64,000 bases of DNA from JAJXUB01 sp047974805 (GCA_047974805.1 JBKECS010000004.1:1-64000); one strand, 5' to 3'. Positions 50,746 to 60,314 are shown, numbered from the stretch's first letter. A program made the numbers and translations. Notes: generated by a model not told the origin, from the letters alone.

Positions 50746-51426
50746 TCACTCGGGGTCGGCCACGGCGACCCGGGCCGGACGCAGTACCCGCTCGCCGGCC
50801 TTGTAGCCCGGTTGCAGCACCGTGACGACCGTCGTCGAGGTCGCATCGCTGGGCAGGTCGGGGTTGTCGCCGTCCCAGGCCGCATGCATCAAGGCCTCGT
50901 GCACGATCGGATCGAACGCCTCGCCCACCTCACCGTATGAGGTGAAGCCGAACTTGGCGAGGATCTGGTCGAGCTTTTCGGCAATCGCCGCAAAGGGGCC
51001 GTCGTCGAGGTCTCCGTGCGCCCGTGCCGCATGTAGGTCATCGAGAACGGGCATGAGGGCAGTGAGCACCCCGTCCACGGCACGTTCGGCCTGAACGACC
51101 CGGTCGCGGTCGACCCGCTTCTTGTAGTTGACGTACTCGGCCTGCAACCGCTGCAGGTCTTCCAACCGTTCGGCGGCCAATTTGGTGTCCGGGTGGACAT
51201 CGGCATCGGCCGCAGCCTGCGGATCAATGACCGCGGCGGCGTCCGGGCGGTCCGTCGGCCTGACTGGGTCGTCGTTGACGGCTTCGGTGTTTACCGCGTC
51301 CTCGCCGTCCTCAGCGCCGACGTCACCGTCCACGACGACATCCTCCCCGGCCTGGTCGCCGGGGGTGGCGTATGCCGGCTGCTCGCTGGCATACGCCTCG
51401 CCCGAAGGACCATTGGTGTCGGTCAC
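50746..51426 (-). CDS. grpE: GrpE nucleotide-exchange factor
   Basis: 226 aa. An acidic, disordered N-terminus of about 90 residues is followed by the GrpE coiled coil (LQAEYVNYKKRVDRDR) and the C-terminal beta domain (FGFTSYGEVGEAFDPIVHEALM, TVVTVLQPGYKAGERVLRPARV). It exchanges ADP for ATP on DnaK. The ATG overlaps the dnaK stop by 4 bases, and dnaJ follows 19 bp on. Confidence 0.96.
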   Translation of the reverse strand: MTDTNGPSGEAYASEQPAYATPGDQAGEDVVVDGDVGAEDGEDAVNTEAVNDDPVRPTDRPDAAAVIDPQAAADADVHPDTKLAAERLEDLQRLQAEYVNYKKRVDRDRVVQAERAVDGVLTALMPVLDDLHAARAHGDLDDGPFAAIAEKLDQILAKFGFTSYGEVGEAFDPIVHEALMHAAWDGDNPDLPSDATSTTVVTVLQPGYKAGERVLRPARVAVADPE

Positions 51427-53303
51427 TTGGCCTCGTCCTCATCCTCGACGACCTCGGCGTCGACGACGTCGTCATCGCTGGACTCGGCGCCTGTGTGGCC
51501 CTGCGCGTCGTCGTTGCTCGCTGGGTCCCCGGCCTCTGCCTCGGCCGCAGCATAGAGAGCCGCGCCCATCTTTTGGGATTCCTCGTTGAGCGTGTCTACC
51601 TTGGCCGTTAGGTCGGCCACGGTGGTGTTCTCATCGGCCAGTGCGGTCTTGAGCTCGGCGAGGGCGTCATCGACTGGCTTGCGCTGCTCGTCGGTCAGCT
51701 TCTCGCCGGAGTCGGCGAGGAACTTTTCGGTGGAGTAGACAAGGTTCTCGGCGTTGTTGCGTGCCTCGGTGTCCTCGCGGCGCTTCTTGTCCTCCTCGGC
51801 GTGCGCTTCGGCCTCCTGGACCATCCGCTCGATCTCCTCTTTGGACAGGGCACTGCCGCCGGAGATGGTGATCTTCTGCTCCTTGCCGGTGCCCCGGTCC
51901 TTGGCGGAGACGTTGACGATGCCGTTGGCATCGATGTCAAAGGTGACCTCGATCTGCGGCACGCCACGGGGAGCCGGCGCGATCCCGGACAACTCGAAGG
52001 TCCCCAGGGCCTTGTTCTGCTGGGCCATCTCCCGTTCGCCCTGGAAGACCTGGACGAGGACCGAGGGTTGGTTGTCCTCGGCGGTGGAGAAGACCTCACT
52101 GCGCTTGGTCGGGATCGCCGTGTTGCGCTCGATCAGCTTGGTGAACAAGCCGCCCTTGGTCTCGATACCCAGGGACAGCGGAGTGACATCGATGAGCAGC
52201 ACGTCCTTGCGCTCGCCCTTGAGGACCCCGGCCTGAAGAGCGGCGCCGACGGCGACGACCTCATCGGGGTTGACGCCCTTGTTCGGCTCGCGACCGGCCA
52301 GTTCCTTGACCAGGCTGCTCACCGCGGGCATACGGGTCGACCCACCGACGAGGACGACATGGTCGATGTTGGAAATGGAAATCCCGGCGTCCTTGATGAC
52401 GTTGTGGAACGGCTGCTTGGTCCGCTCCAGCAGCGACTTGGTCATCTGCTCGAACTGTGCCCGGGTGAGGGTCTCATCGAGGTGGATGGGACCGTTCTCG
52501 CCCATGGAGAGGTACTGGAGCGAGATGTTCGTGCTGTTGGCGCTGGAGAGTTCCTTCTTGGCCTGCTCCGCCGCGTCCTGGAGGCGCTGCATGGCGATCT
52601 TGTCCTTGGACAGGTCCACGCCCGTGGTGTTCTTCACGGTGGTGAGCAGGTGCGCCACGATCGCGGCGTCCCAGTCGTCGCCACCGAGCTGGTTGTCACC
52701 GCTGGTGGCCTTGACCTGGATGGTGGAAAAGCCGTCGTCAGGGTCCTTGCCCACTTCCAGAAGGGACACGTCGAAGGTGCCGCCACCGAGGTCGAAAACG
52801 AGGATGAGCTCGTCTTCCTTGCCCTTGTCCAGGCCATAGGCCAACGCGGCTGCGGTCGGCTCGTTGATGATCCGCAGGACGTTCAGGCCGGCAATCTCGC
52901 CCGCCTCCTTGGTGGCCTGGCGCTCGTGGTCGTCGAAGTACGCCGGGACGGTGATGACCGCGTCGGTGACGTCCTCGCCCAGGTATGCCTCGGCGTCCCG
53001 CTTGAGCTTCTGCAGGATGCGGGCGGAGATTTCCTGGGCGGTGTACTGCTTGCCGTCGATATCCGCGGACTTCCAGTCAGTGCCCATGTGGCGCTTGACG
53101 GAGCGGATCGTGCGGTCGACGTTGGTGACGGCTTGACGCTTGGCGATCTCGCCGACCAGGACCTCGCCGTTCTTGGAGAAGGCCACGACCGATGGGGTCG
53201 TCCGGCCGCCCTCGGCATTGGCGATGATGGTGGGCTCGCCGCCTTCGAGGACGGCGACTGCTGAGTTGGTGGTACCGAGGTCGATCCCGACAGCTCGTGC
53301 CAT
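51423..53303 (-). CDS. dnaK: Molecular chaperone DnaK (Hsp70)
   Basis: 626 aa. ATPase domain with VGIDLGTTNSAV, DLGGGTFDVSLLEV and VLVGGSTRMPAV; substrate domain with DVTPLSLGIETKGG; helical lid and an acidic tail (DDDVVDAEVVEDEDE). AAGGAG lies nine bases before the ATG. It is first in the operon dnaK-grpE-dnaJ-hspR. A HAIR element 22 bp upstream of the ATG gives HspR control, and DnaK itself is the co-repressor in that circuit. Confidence 0.97.
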   Translation of the reverse strand: MARAVGIDLGTTNSAVAVLEGGEPTIIANAEGGRTTPSVVAFSKNGEVLVGEIAKRQAVTNVDRTIRSVKRHMGTDWKSADIDGKQYTAQEISARILQKLKRDAEAYLGEDVTDAVITVPAYFDDHERQATKEAGEIAGLNVLRIINEPTAAALAYGLDKGKEDELILVFDLGGGTFDVSLLEVGKDPDDGFSTIQVKATSGDNQLGGDDWDAAIVAHLLTTVKNTTGVDLSKDKIAMQRLQDAAEQAKKELSSANSTNISLQYLSMGENGPIHLDETLTRAQFEQMTKSLLERTKQPFHNVIKDAGISISNIDHVVLVGGSTRMPAVSSLVKELAGREPNKGVNPDEVVAVGAALQAGVLKGERKDVLLIDVTPLSLGIETKGGLFTKLIERNTAIPTKRSEVFSTAEDNQPSVLVQVFQGEREMAQQNKALGTFELSGIAPAPRGVPQIEVTFDIDANGIVNVSAKDRGTGKEQKITISGGSALSKEEIERMVQEAEAHAEEDKKRREDTEARNNAENLVYSTEKFLADSGEKLTDEQRKPVDDALAELKTALADENTTVADLTAKVDTLNEESQKMGAALYAAAEAEAGDPASNDDAQGHTGAESSDDDVVDAEVVEDEDEAK

Positions 53304-53324
53304 GGTGTGGTGCTCCTTCATTGC

Positions 53325-53345
53325 GTTGAGTGCTCTGGACTCAAG
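53325..53345. promoter_or_regulatory. HAIR element (HspR operator) of the dnaK operon
   Basis: GTTGAGT-N7-ACTCAAG carries the perfect core TTGAGT-N7-ACTCAA and lies 22-42 bp upstream of the dnaK ATG at 53303. It is the same element as before clpB at 34225-34245. A further ACTCAG and CTCAAC at about 53396-53407 may be a weak second half-site. Confidence 0.93.
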
Positions 53346-53479
53346 TTAAACGCGTCCAGCAGCCTTCGGCAAACTCAGCGCATCAAACTTGCGTTACTCA
53401 GGCTCAACTCTGGGCCGAGGGCCGGTATTCCCCAGGGGGCCCATATCACCAAGTCGGCCCTGAGGCCTACCTTCGAAGG

Positions 53480-54152
53480 GTGAGCCCGTCGCTCCTCCTG
53501 TTGCCCAGTCCGTTGCTGCCGGCGCTGGCCTACGAGTCCCTCGTACTCGCGCTGCGCGACCTGGGAGCCGAAGCGACGTTGGCGCCCGGCGAGTTGCACA
53601 ACGGCGAGGTCTCCACCGACCTCATCGCCAGGTGGAGCGGTCTCGCGGGCACTAGCCACCTCCTCGTCGCACACAGTATCGCCGGCTATCTCACACCGTC
53701 CGTTCGCTCTCACTCCCGGGCTGCAGGAGCTGTGTTCATGGATGCGGCGTTACCCCCCGAAGACGGAGACACGGAGCTGGCCCCTCGCCGCTTTCGTGAG
53801 TACCTCGGGGGTCTCGCCCGCGACGATGGCATACTGCCGCCGTGGACGCGCTGGTGGCCACACGACGAGTTCGACGCCGTCATCCGTCGCGATCGGTTCG
53901 AGGAACTCGATAGACGCTGCCCCCGGTTGCCGCTGCACTACTTCAGCGGGCGAGTCACCAGCCCCGCCGACTGGGCCAGGGACCGATGCGCCTACCTGGC
54001 CTTCGGCCAGCACATACGCCGCCGAACTCGACTTCGCACGCAGCCAAGGCTGGCCACTCGACACTCTCGACGGTGGCCATCTGCTCTTCATGCACGACCC
54101 GGGCATCGTCGCCAACCGGCTGCTTGCCCTGATCACTGCCATCCTCGGGTGA
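53480..54152 (+). pseudogene. Alpha/beta-hydrolase-like gene with a frameshift
   Basis: Starts at GTG 53480. The first frame encodes an alpha/beta-hydrolase N-terminal part (SLLLLPSPLLPALAYESLV) with a nucleophile-like elbow AHSIAG and FMDAALPP, up to WARDRCAYLAFG. From about 54000-54012 coding continues in another frame as TYAAELDFARSQGWPLDTLDGGHLL, with the expected catalytic His, to the stop at 54152. One extra base (for instance in GGCC) explains the break. In the first frame translation would run into unrelated sequence to 54337. Either recently inactivated or a base-call error. Confidence 0.7.
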
Positions 54153-54361
54153 GATCCGTGAGCTGCCCCCTCCCCCGTGAACAACGCGGTGACCTACGGA
54201 ATTCTTGCTTTGACCGGGCGGCCAGGCGGACATCAACGGACCGACCGAGCTGGGAGACGCTCACGCTGCGGCCACCCTGGCGCCCAATGCCGGCGGTAGG
54301 TCCGTTGGTGTACGCGCGAGGCACCGCCGCTGGGTAGCGCTCGAAGCCACGCTGCGCGACG

Positions 54362-56056
54362 ATGGCCCGGATGGACACCTCCGCACATAGACTGCGCAAA
54401 CTCCGCAGTCGAGTGTCGTTGCGCCACGACCTGCCCGCCGGCGTCGTCCTCGGCGTGGAAAGCGTCCCCGACGGGCTGGCGGGGGGTCTCCTGGCTGGGG
54501 TCAATCCCGTCTTCGGCCTCTACGGATACCTTTTCGGGACTCTGTTCGGGGCCGCAGCCACCAGTTCGGCGTTCATGGCCGTCCAAGCCACCGGCGCCAT
54601 GGCCGTGGTGGTCTCCGACATCGATCAGGTCCACGGCAACTCCGACAGCGCGCATACGGCGCTGTTCACCCTCTCGGTCCTGACCGGGGTGATCATGCTG
54701 GCACTCGGCCTGGCCCGGATGGGCGGACTCGTGCGCTGGGTGCCCAACGCGGTGCTGACCGGGTTCATCAACGCCGTCGCGCTCAACATCGTCCTGGGCC
54801 AGCTGGACGCCTTCACCGGCTATACCGCCACCGGCGGGAATCGACTCAGCCGCGCCTCCGACACGGTCACCCACGCTGTCGAATTCTCCTGGCCATCGGT
54901 TCTGGTGGGCACCCTGACAATCCTCATCATCGTCGTGCTCGGACGGACGCGACTCGGCGCCCTCTCCATGGTCATCGCCATCGCCGCCACCTCCGCACTC
55001 GTGCATTTCGGCAACTGGGACAAGGTCAATCAGCTGCGCGAGCTCACCGAGGTCCCCGCCAGTCTGCCGACCCCCAGCTTGCCCGACCTCGGACTGACCG
55101 CGAGCCTGTTCGTCCCTGCCCTCTCGCTCGCCTTCGTCGGGCTGGTCCAAGGCGCCGCCATCAGCTCCACCATCCCCAACCACGACGGCAGCTATCCGGA
55201 CCCCTCCGGCGACTTCCGCGGCCAGGGGATCGCCAACATCGCCACCGGGCTCCTGCACGGTATGCCGGTCGGCGGCTCGATGTCGGCGACCTCCATCGTC
55301 ACCACCGCAGGTGCCCGCAGCCGGTTGGCCCTGCTCGTGGCCGCCGGCACGATGGCCGCCATCGTGCTCACGCTCGCCGATGTCGTCGGCTATGTGGCCA
55401 TGCCCGCCCTCGCCGGGCTACTCATGGTCGTCGGCGTGCGCACCTTCAAACTCGACGACGCGCTCATGGCCATCCGGACCGGGCCAGTCCAGGCCACCGT
55501 CGTCGCGGTCACCTTCCTGCTCACCATGGTCATTCCGCTGCAGTATGCCGTGCTCGTCGGGGTCGCGCTCTCGGTGATCCTGCACGTGGTCCGCATGTCC
55601 AACCACGTCCTGGTCCGGCAATGGGTCCTCGGTGACGACGGCAGGATCACCGAGTCCGACCCACCCGCCAACCTTCCGGCGAACGCGGTCGTGCTGCTGC
55701 GGCCCTACGGCAGTCTCTTCTTCGCCGCCGTCGCAACGTTTGAGTCCGCCCTGCCCGCGGTCACTGCCGAATCACGCGGCGCTGCCGTCGTCCTCACCCT
55801 GCGCGGCAAGGAGGACCTAGGCAGCACGTTCATCAACGTCGTCACTCGGTATGCCAACCAGCTGCACGATGTCGGTGGCCTCCTCGTCCTGGCGGGGGTG
55901 TCGGAGCGGGTGAACACCCAACTCAAGGCGACCGGCACGGCGCAGGTGCTCGGGGAGAACCACATTTTCCTTGCCAAGCCGGAGGTCACGGCCTCGACCC
56001 GGAAGGCGGTTGCGGTCGCCGAGGCTCACGTGCGCGCAGCATCGGCGTCGGACTAG
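54362..56056 (+). CDS. SulP-family anion transporter with STAS domain
   Basis: 564 aa from ATG 54362 (an ATG at 54371 is also possible). It has the SulP core of about 12-14 helices: LRHDLPAGVVLGVESVPDGLAGG, FMAVQATGAMAVVVSD, VLTGFINAVALNIVLGQL and SMSATSIVTTAGARSR. A C-terminal STAS domain follows from about residue 440 (VVLLRPYGSLFFAAVATFE). The family moves sulfate, bicarbonate or other anions. No sulfur or carbon-fixation genes are adjacent, so the substrate is open. Confidence 0.9.
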   Translation: MARMDTSAHRLRKLRSRVSLRHDLPAGVVLGVESVPDGLAGGLLAGVNPVFGLYGYLFGTLFGAAATSSAFMAVQATGAMAVVVSDIDQVHGNSDSAHTALFTLSVLTGVIMLALGLARMGGLVRWVPNAVLTGFINAVALNIVLGQLDAFTGYTATGGNRLSRASDTVTHAVEFSWPSVLVGTLTILIIVVLGRTRLGALSMVIAIAATSALVHFGNWDKVNQLRELTEVPASLPTPSLPDLGLTASLFVPALSLAFVGLVQGAAISSTIPNHDGSYPDPSGDFRGQGIANIATGLLHGMPVGGSMSATSIVTTAGARSRLALLVAAGTMAAIVLTLADVVGYVAMPALAGLLMVVGVRTFKLDDALMAIRTGPVQATVVAVTFLLTMVIPLQYAVLVGVALSVILHVVRMSNHVLVRQWVLGDDGRITESDPPANLPANAVVLLRPYGSLFFAAVATFESALPAVTAESRGAAVVLTLRGKEDLGSTFINVVTRYANQLHDVGGLLVLAGVSERVNTQLKATGTAQVLGENHIFLAKPEVTASTRKAVAVAEAHVRAASASD

Positions 56057-56197
56057 CGGCCGACCCCGCCGTCCTCGAATGTGCGCATGCGCCTCATCGT
56101 GCCAGGGACCTGCGGAATCCATGCCAACTCGGTAACCAGCTCGACGCGCCACGCCTAAGGTGGTCCGCGTGTGCGGCCCCGACTGGAAGGTGATCGT

Positions 56198-56959
56198 ATG
56201 CCCACCTGGCTGACGGCGGTATCGGTGCTGTCCGTGGCCGCCGGCCTGGTGTGCGCGGCCTGGATCGCACTCGATGTGCGCCGTCGCCCACAGCCGATGC
56301 GGATCATGGCCCTCGTCTGGCCGATCAGCGCCCTATATGCCGGACCTGTACTGCTGTGGTTCTACCGGAGGCACGGCCGCTCCCCGGCAGCTGACGCGTC
56401 GTCCGATGCCGAGCTGTCCAGCATGGACGGGTCCGACATTGCCATGTCAGGCGCCTCCATGATGACGATGCCGGCGCACAGCCACCGGGTCGGGGTCGCG
56501 ACCGATGCCCTGCACTGTGGGGCTGGCTGCACCCTGGGCGACATCAACGCCGAGACCGCCGCCTATCTCGCACCGGGCACGCTCGCCGTATTCGGCTACC
56601 CGGGCCTCTTCAACGAGCCCATGTTTGCCACCTGGGTGCTCGACTTCATCCTGGCCTTCGGCTTCGGCATCGCCTTCCAATACTTCGCCATCGCCCCGAT
56701 GCGCGGCCTGGGACTGCGCGACGGCCTGATCGCCGCGCTCAAGGCGGACGCCCTGTCGCTGACCGCCTGGCAGATCGGGATGTACGGCCTCATGGCCATC
56801 GCGATGTTCGGCCTCTTCCGCCCGCTCCTCGGGCAGATGCCGCAGGCGAGCTCACCGGTGTTCTGGTTCGTCATGCAGGTGTCCATGATGGCCGGCTTCG
56901 TCACGGCCTACCCGATGAATGCCTGGCTCATCCTGCGCGGAATCAAGGACTCGATGTGA
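56198..56959 (+). CDS. DUF4396 membrane protein with Met/His/Cys-rich loop
   Basis: 253 aa from ATG 56198 with GGAAGG seven bases upstream. It has about six membrane helices: an N-terminal pair (TAVSVLSVAAGLVCAAWIAL, MALVWPISALYAGPVLLWFY), then a loop rich in Met, His and Asp/Ser (MTMPAHSHRV, HCGAGCTLGD), then four helices typical of DUF4396. The HCGAGC segment looks like a soft-metal site. Function is unknown; metal handling is a guess from residue content. It is probably monocistronic. Confidence 0.82.
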   Translation: MPTWLTAVSVLSVAAGLVCAAWIALDVRRRPQPMRIMALVWPISALYAGPVLLWFYRRHGRSPAADASSDAELSSMDGSDIAMSGASMMTMPAHSHRVGVATDALHCGAGCTLGDINAETAAYLAPGTLAVFGYPGLFNEPMFATWVLDFILAFGFGIAFQYFAIAPMRGLGLRDGLIAALKADALSLTAWQIGMYGLMAIAMFGLFRPLLGQMPQASSPVFWFVMQVSMMAGFVTAYPMNAWLILRGIKDSM

Positions 56960-57022
56960 GCCGCTGAGGACAAGGTTTGAGAAGGTATGCGGCAACGCAT
57001 GGACGCTACATAAGGGGGCAGC

Positions 57023-58096
57023 ATGAGCGAGGCGGCTTCGCCGATCGGCCCGGACGACGTCACCGGCCTGCCAGTGCTCGACTTGTCGCTGTTGGACGAC
57101 CCCGGCACCGCCGGTGGCTTTGTCGACGCGTTGCGGGCCGCGACCCGCGACTGGGGGTTCTTCTACGTCGTCGGGCACGGCATACCGGAGCAGCTGCAGA
57201 CCGACCTCATCGCGGTCGCACGGGACTTCTTCGCCCTCCCGACCTACCGGAAGAACGCCATCCACATGGTCAACAGCCCGCATTTTCGCGGCTACACCGG
57301 GGTCGGGAACGAGATCACCCGTGGCGCTCCTGACCTGCGCGAACAGCTCGACATTGGCGCGGAGCAACCGGCGATCACCGGCTCGGAGGAGGCGTGGACC
57401 ATCCTCGTCGGGCCGAATCAGTGGCCCTCGGACATCCCCGAGTTCGAACCGACCGTGCAAGCCTGGCGTGCCGAGTGCGAACGGGTTGCCCGCACGCTTA
57501 TGGGGGCTTGGTTGACCGCGCTCGGACAGGACGATCACTCCCTCGACGCGGCCTTCGACCCCCCGAGCGAACTCATCAAGGTCGTCCGCTATCCGCAGGT
57601 GGACCCCGGCGGTGCCGAGCAGGTCACCGGCGCCGACGGCGCCACCTTCCAGGGCGTCGGGGCACACAAGGACTCCGGCATGCTCACCCTCGTGTTCGTC
57701 GAGCCGGGCAAGGCCGGGTTGCAGGTGGACAAGGACGGGCAGTGGCTCGACGCGACCCCGCTGCCAGGAGCGTTCATCGTCAACATCGGGGAACTACTCG
57801 AGTCCCTCACGAACGGCTACCTCAAGGCGACGACGCACCGGGTCGTCTCCCCCACCGACGGCGACCGGATCAGCGTGCCGTACTTCTTCAACCCCGGCTT
57901 CGGCGCGCACCTTCAACCGTGGACACTGCCAGAGGCGTACGCCGCCGCCGCACCGGGTGTCACTCAGGACCCACTCAACCCGATCCACGCCAACCAGTCC
58001 GAGAACTACCTGAAGTCCCGGCTGCGCAGTCACCCCGATGTCGCCGCGCGCCACCACCCCGACCTCATCGGCCGCTACGACCTCGATCGCGGCTAA
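57023..58096 (+). CDS. 2-oxoglutarate/Fe(II) oxygenase (isopenicillin N synthase-like)
   Basis: 357 aa. N-terminal DIOX_N region (VLDLSLLDDPGTAGGF, WGFFYVVGHGIPEQ) and a double-stranded beta-helix core with the iron triad His and Asp in GAHKDSGMLT and distal His in TTHRVVSP, plus the 2OG-binding Arg in RISVPYFFNP. Such enzymes hydroxylate or desaturate small molecules. No biosynthetic cluster accompanies it. Its TAA stop overlaps the TAG stop of the convergent YdeI-like gene (58093-58096). Confidence 0.92.
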   Translation: MSEAASPIGPDDVTGLPVLDLSLLDDPGTAGGFVDALRAATRDWGFFYVVGHGIPEQLQTDLIAVARDFFALPTYRKNAIHMVNSPHFRGYTGVGNEITRGAPDLREQLDIGAEQPAITGSEEAWTILVGPNQWPSDIPEFEPTVQAWRAECERVARTLMGAWLTALGQDDHSLDAAFDPPSELIKVVRYPQVDPGGAEQVTGADGATFQGVGAHKDSGMLTLVFVEPGKAGLQVDKDGQWLDATPLPGAFIVNIGELLESLTNGYLKATTHRVVSPTDGDRISVPYFFNPGFGAHLQPWTLPEAYAAAAPGVTQDPLNPIHANQSENYLKSRLRSHPDVAARHHPDLIGRYDLDRG

Positions 58097-58554
58097 CGGG
58101 TCCTGCCCTCGCGGAGCATCTCGAGCGCCTTCTCGATCCTTCCGGTGCGCGTCTGCGTCCTTTTCGCCTCGGTGATCCACCGGACATACTCCTTCCGGTG
58201 GCTCGGTGCCATGCCCTCGTATGCCGTCCGCGCCGTCGAATCCCCGGCGAGCGCGGCAGCAAAGTCCTCAGGCAGCTCGACCTCACGCGGGGCCTCATCG
58301 AGCACCACCTCGATGGGCAGCACCTGCCCCATGGTCAGCCCGGCCGCCTCGCGGATCTCCTTGCGCAACCCGATGAGGTTCTGCCCGCCCATCCGGGACA
58401 GCCGTAGGGCATAGGAGGCGCCGTTGACCGTGACCGTTACCGGGAAGGCCTTCATGCCACCCCCGAGCTCAGCCACCTCGTCGTCGGTCAGCACAAAGGC
58501 TGCCGCCGGTCCCATCGGCACGACCTCGGCGTCGCGCCGCAGCGTATGCGTCAT
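58093..58554 (-). CDS. YdeI/OmdA-like protein (DUF1905 plus OmdA)
   Basis: 153 aa from ATG 58554. The N-terminal half is a DUF1905-type beta barrel (FVLTDDEVAELGGG, VTVTVNGASYALRL, PIEVVLDEAPREVELPEDF). The C-terminal half is the OmdA helical motif (MAPSHRKEYVRWITEAKRTQTR). The family has been linked to bacteriocin protection and YdeI-type stress roles, with no defined biochemistry. It is a single gene convergent with the oxygenase gene. Confidence 0.85.
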   Translation of the reverse strand: MTHTLRRDAEVVPMGPAAAFVLTDDEVAELGGGMKAFPVTVTVNGASYALRLSRMGGQNLIGLRKEIREAAGLTMGQVLPIEVVLDEAPREVELPEDFAAALAGDSTARTAYEGMAPSHRKEYVRWITEAKRTQTRTGRIEKALEMLREGRTR

Positions 58555-58609
58555 GTCGGCACACGCTAGCCGACCCATGATCCGGTGACCGCCGTCTACG
58601 ATCCGAAGC

Positions 58610-59419
58610 GTGGCCAATTCACCCGAGCACTCACCCGACCAACGTCGACCCTCACCTGAGGAATCCGACCTCCAGATCGCCCGCGCCGGCGGCGTCGTCA
58701 CCGTCACGCTCAACCGGCCACACCGGCACAATGCGCTCACCGAGGCTATGTATGCGGCGCTGACCGACCTCTTCGCGAACCTGGCCACCGACGACAGCGC
58801 CCGCGTGCTCGTCATCCGCGGCGCGGGGGGCAAGGCCTTCGCCGCGGGGAACGAGATCACCGACTTCCTCTCCCACGACCCGGTCCCCTACGAGGCATGG
58901 ATCCGGCAAATGATGGCCGCCCTCCATGCGTTGCCGCAGGTCACCGTCGCCGCCATCGACGGGGTCTGTGTCGGTGGCGGACTCGGCATCGCGACCCACT
59001 GCGATCTGCGTCTGGCCACACCGCACAGCAGGTTCGGCTACCCGATCGCCCGCAGCCTCGGCAACGCGTTGGCCGCTGAGCTGCTCTACCGTTGCGCCGC
59101 GGTCTTCGGGCAGTCACTGACCGGCCACATGCTGCTCACTGCCCGCCTCGTCGACGCCGACCGCGCGTATGCCGTCGGCGCACTGACGGAACTGACCGAG
59201 GATCTGGACGCCTCGCTGGCGGCCCTCCTCGGTGAACTCACCGTTCTGTCCGGGGTCACCCAGCGCGCGGCCAAGCACCAGTTGCGCCACCTCGCGGCCC
59301 GGATGGAACAGGCGCCCGCCGATGACGGCGAGCTGTTGCATACAGTGTACTCGGGTCCGGATTTCGCCGAGGGCGTCCGTGCCTTCAGCGCCAAGGAGAA
59401 GCCAACTTTCGGGGGGTAG
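58610..59419 (+). CDS. Enoyl-CoA hydratase/isomerase family protein
   Basis: 269 aa from GTG 58610. Crotonase fold with VTVTLNRPHRHNALTEAM, the oxyanion-hole segments RGAGGKAFAAGNEITDF and DGVCVGGGLGIATHCDLRL, and FGYPIARSLG. The Glu pair of true hydratases is not clearly conserved after GGG, so the reaction (hydration, isomerisation or other acyl-CoA chemistry) is undetermined. The dienelactone hydrolase gene follows after 69 bp. Confidence 0.88.
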   Translation: MANSPEHSPDQRRPSPEESDLQIARAGGVVTVTLNRPHRHNALTEAMYAALTDLFANLATDDSARVLVIRGAGGKAFAAGNEITDFLSHDPVPYEAWIRQMMAALHALPQVTVAAIDGVCVGGGLGIATHCDLRLATPHSRFGYPIARSLGNALAAELLYRCAAVFGQSLTGHMLLTARLVDADRAYAVGALTELTEDLDASLAALLGELTVLSGVTQRAAKHQLRHLAARMEQAPADDGELLHTVYSGPDFAEGVRAFSAKEKPTFGG

Positions 59420-59488
59420 CCGTGGCGGCCTTTCGCGGGACAACCGATCGGATGCCCGCACGGACCACGAACGCACAGGAGGACAACC

Positions 59489-60283
59489 ATGCCCTATGTG
59501 GAGATTCCCGTCGCAGGCGGATCCGCCGAGGCCTATCTGGCCCTGCCCGATGACCGACCCGAGGCCGCCGGCCGCCCGGCCGATCAGGTGCCCGGGGTGG
59601 TGTTGTTCAGCGACGCGATCGGATTGCGGCCCCGCATCGCGCAGATGGCCGACCGGATCGCCTCCTGGGGATATGTCGTGTTGGCGCCCAACCTGTTCCA
59701 CCAGGCCGGGCGCGCCGCCGACATCGGTCCCACCGAAGATCTGCGTGAGCCCGGTGCGCGCGACCGGTTCGGCCCGGCGATGATGGCCCTCATCCGGGGG
59801 CTGAGCACGCCCGACTCCCTGTCCGACACGGGGGATTATCTGGCCGCGCTGCGCCGTCAGAACACTGTTTCCGACGGCCCGATCGGAGCCGTCGGATATT
59901 GCCTGGGTGCGCGGCTCGCCACCCGCGCGGCCGGGGAGTATGCCCGGGACGTCACCGCCGTCGGTGGGTTCCACGGCGGTGGGCTGGTTACCCCGGCCGG
60001 AGACAGCCCCCATCTGTGGATCGAGCGCTCCGAGGCGGCATACGTCTATGGTCACGCCGACCAGGACCGGTCCATGGGACCCGAGGCGATCGCCACTCTC
60101 GGTGCCGCCCTGGAACGGGCCGGGCGGCCGGCGACCAACACCGTCTACCGCGGGGCGTTGCACGGGTACACCATGGCCGACACGTCGGTCTTCGACGAGG
60201 ACGCGTGCGAACGTCATTTTGCCGAGCTGCGGTCACTCTTCGACCGAACGCTGACGTCTGGCGAGTGGTCCCGGCCATCCTGA
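59489..60283 (+). CDS. Dienelactone hydrolase family protein
   Basis: 264 aa with AGGAGG before the ATG. Alpha/beta hydrolase of the DLH type: GVVLFSDAIGLRPRIAQMADR, nucleophile Cys in GYCLGARLA, acid Asp in GHADQDRSM and His in LHGYTM. DLH proteins hydrolyse dienelactones or other small esters. It is followed after 31 bp by a PNPOx-like protein gene in the same direction, probably one transcript. Confidence 0.92.
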   Translation: MPYVEIPVAGGSAEAYLALPDDRPEAAGRPADQVPGVVLFSDAIGLRPRIAQMADRIASWGYVVLAPNLFHQAGRAADIGPTEDLREPGARDRFGPAMMALIRGLSTPDSLSDTGDYLAALRRQNTVSDGPIGAVGYCLGARLATRAAGEYARDVTAVGGFHGGGLVTPAGDSPHLWIERSEAAYVYGHADQDRSMGPEAIATLGAALERAGRPATNTVYRGALHGYTMADTSVFDEDACERHFAELRSLFDRTLTSGEWSRPS

Positions 60284-60314
60284 CCGCACATCGCACCTGA
60301 CGAGAAGGAATCCC

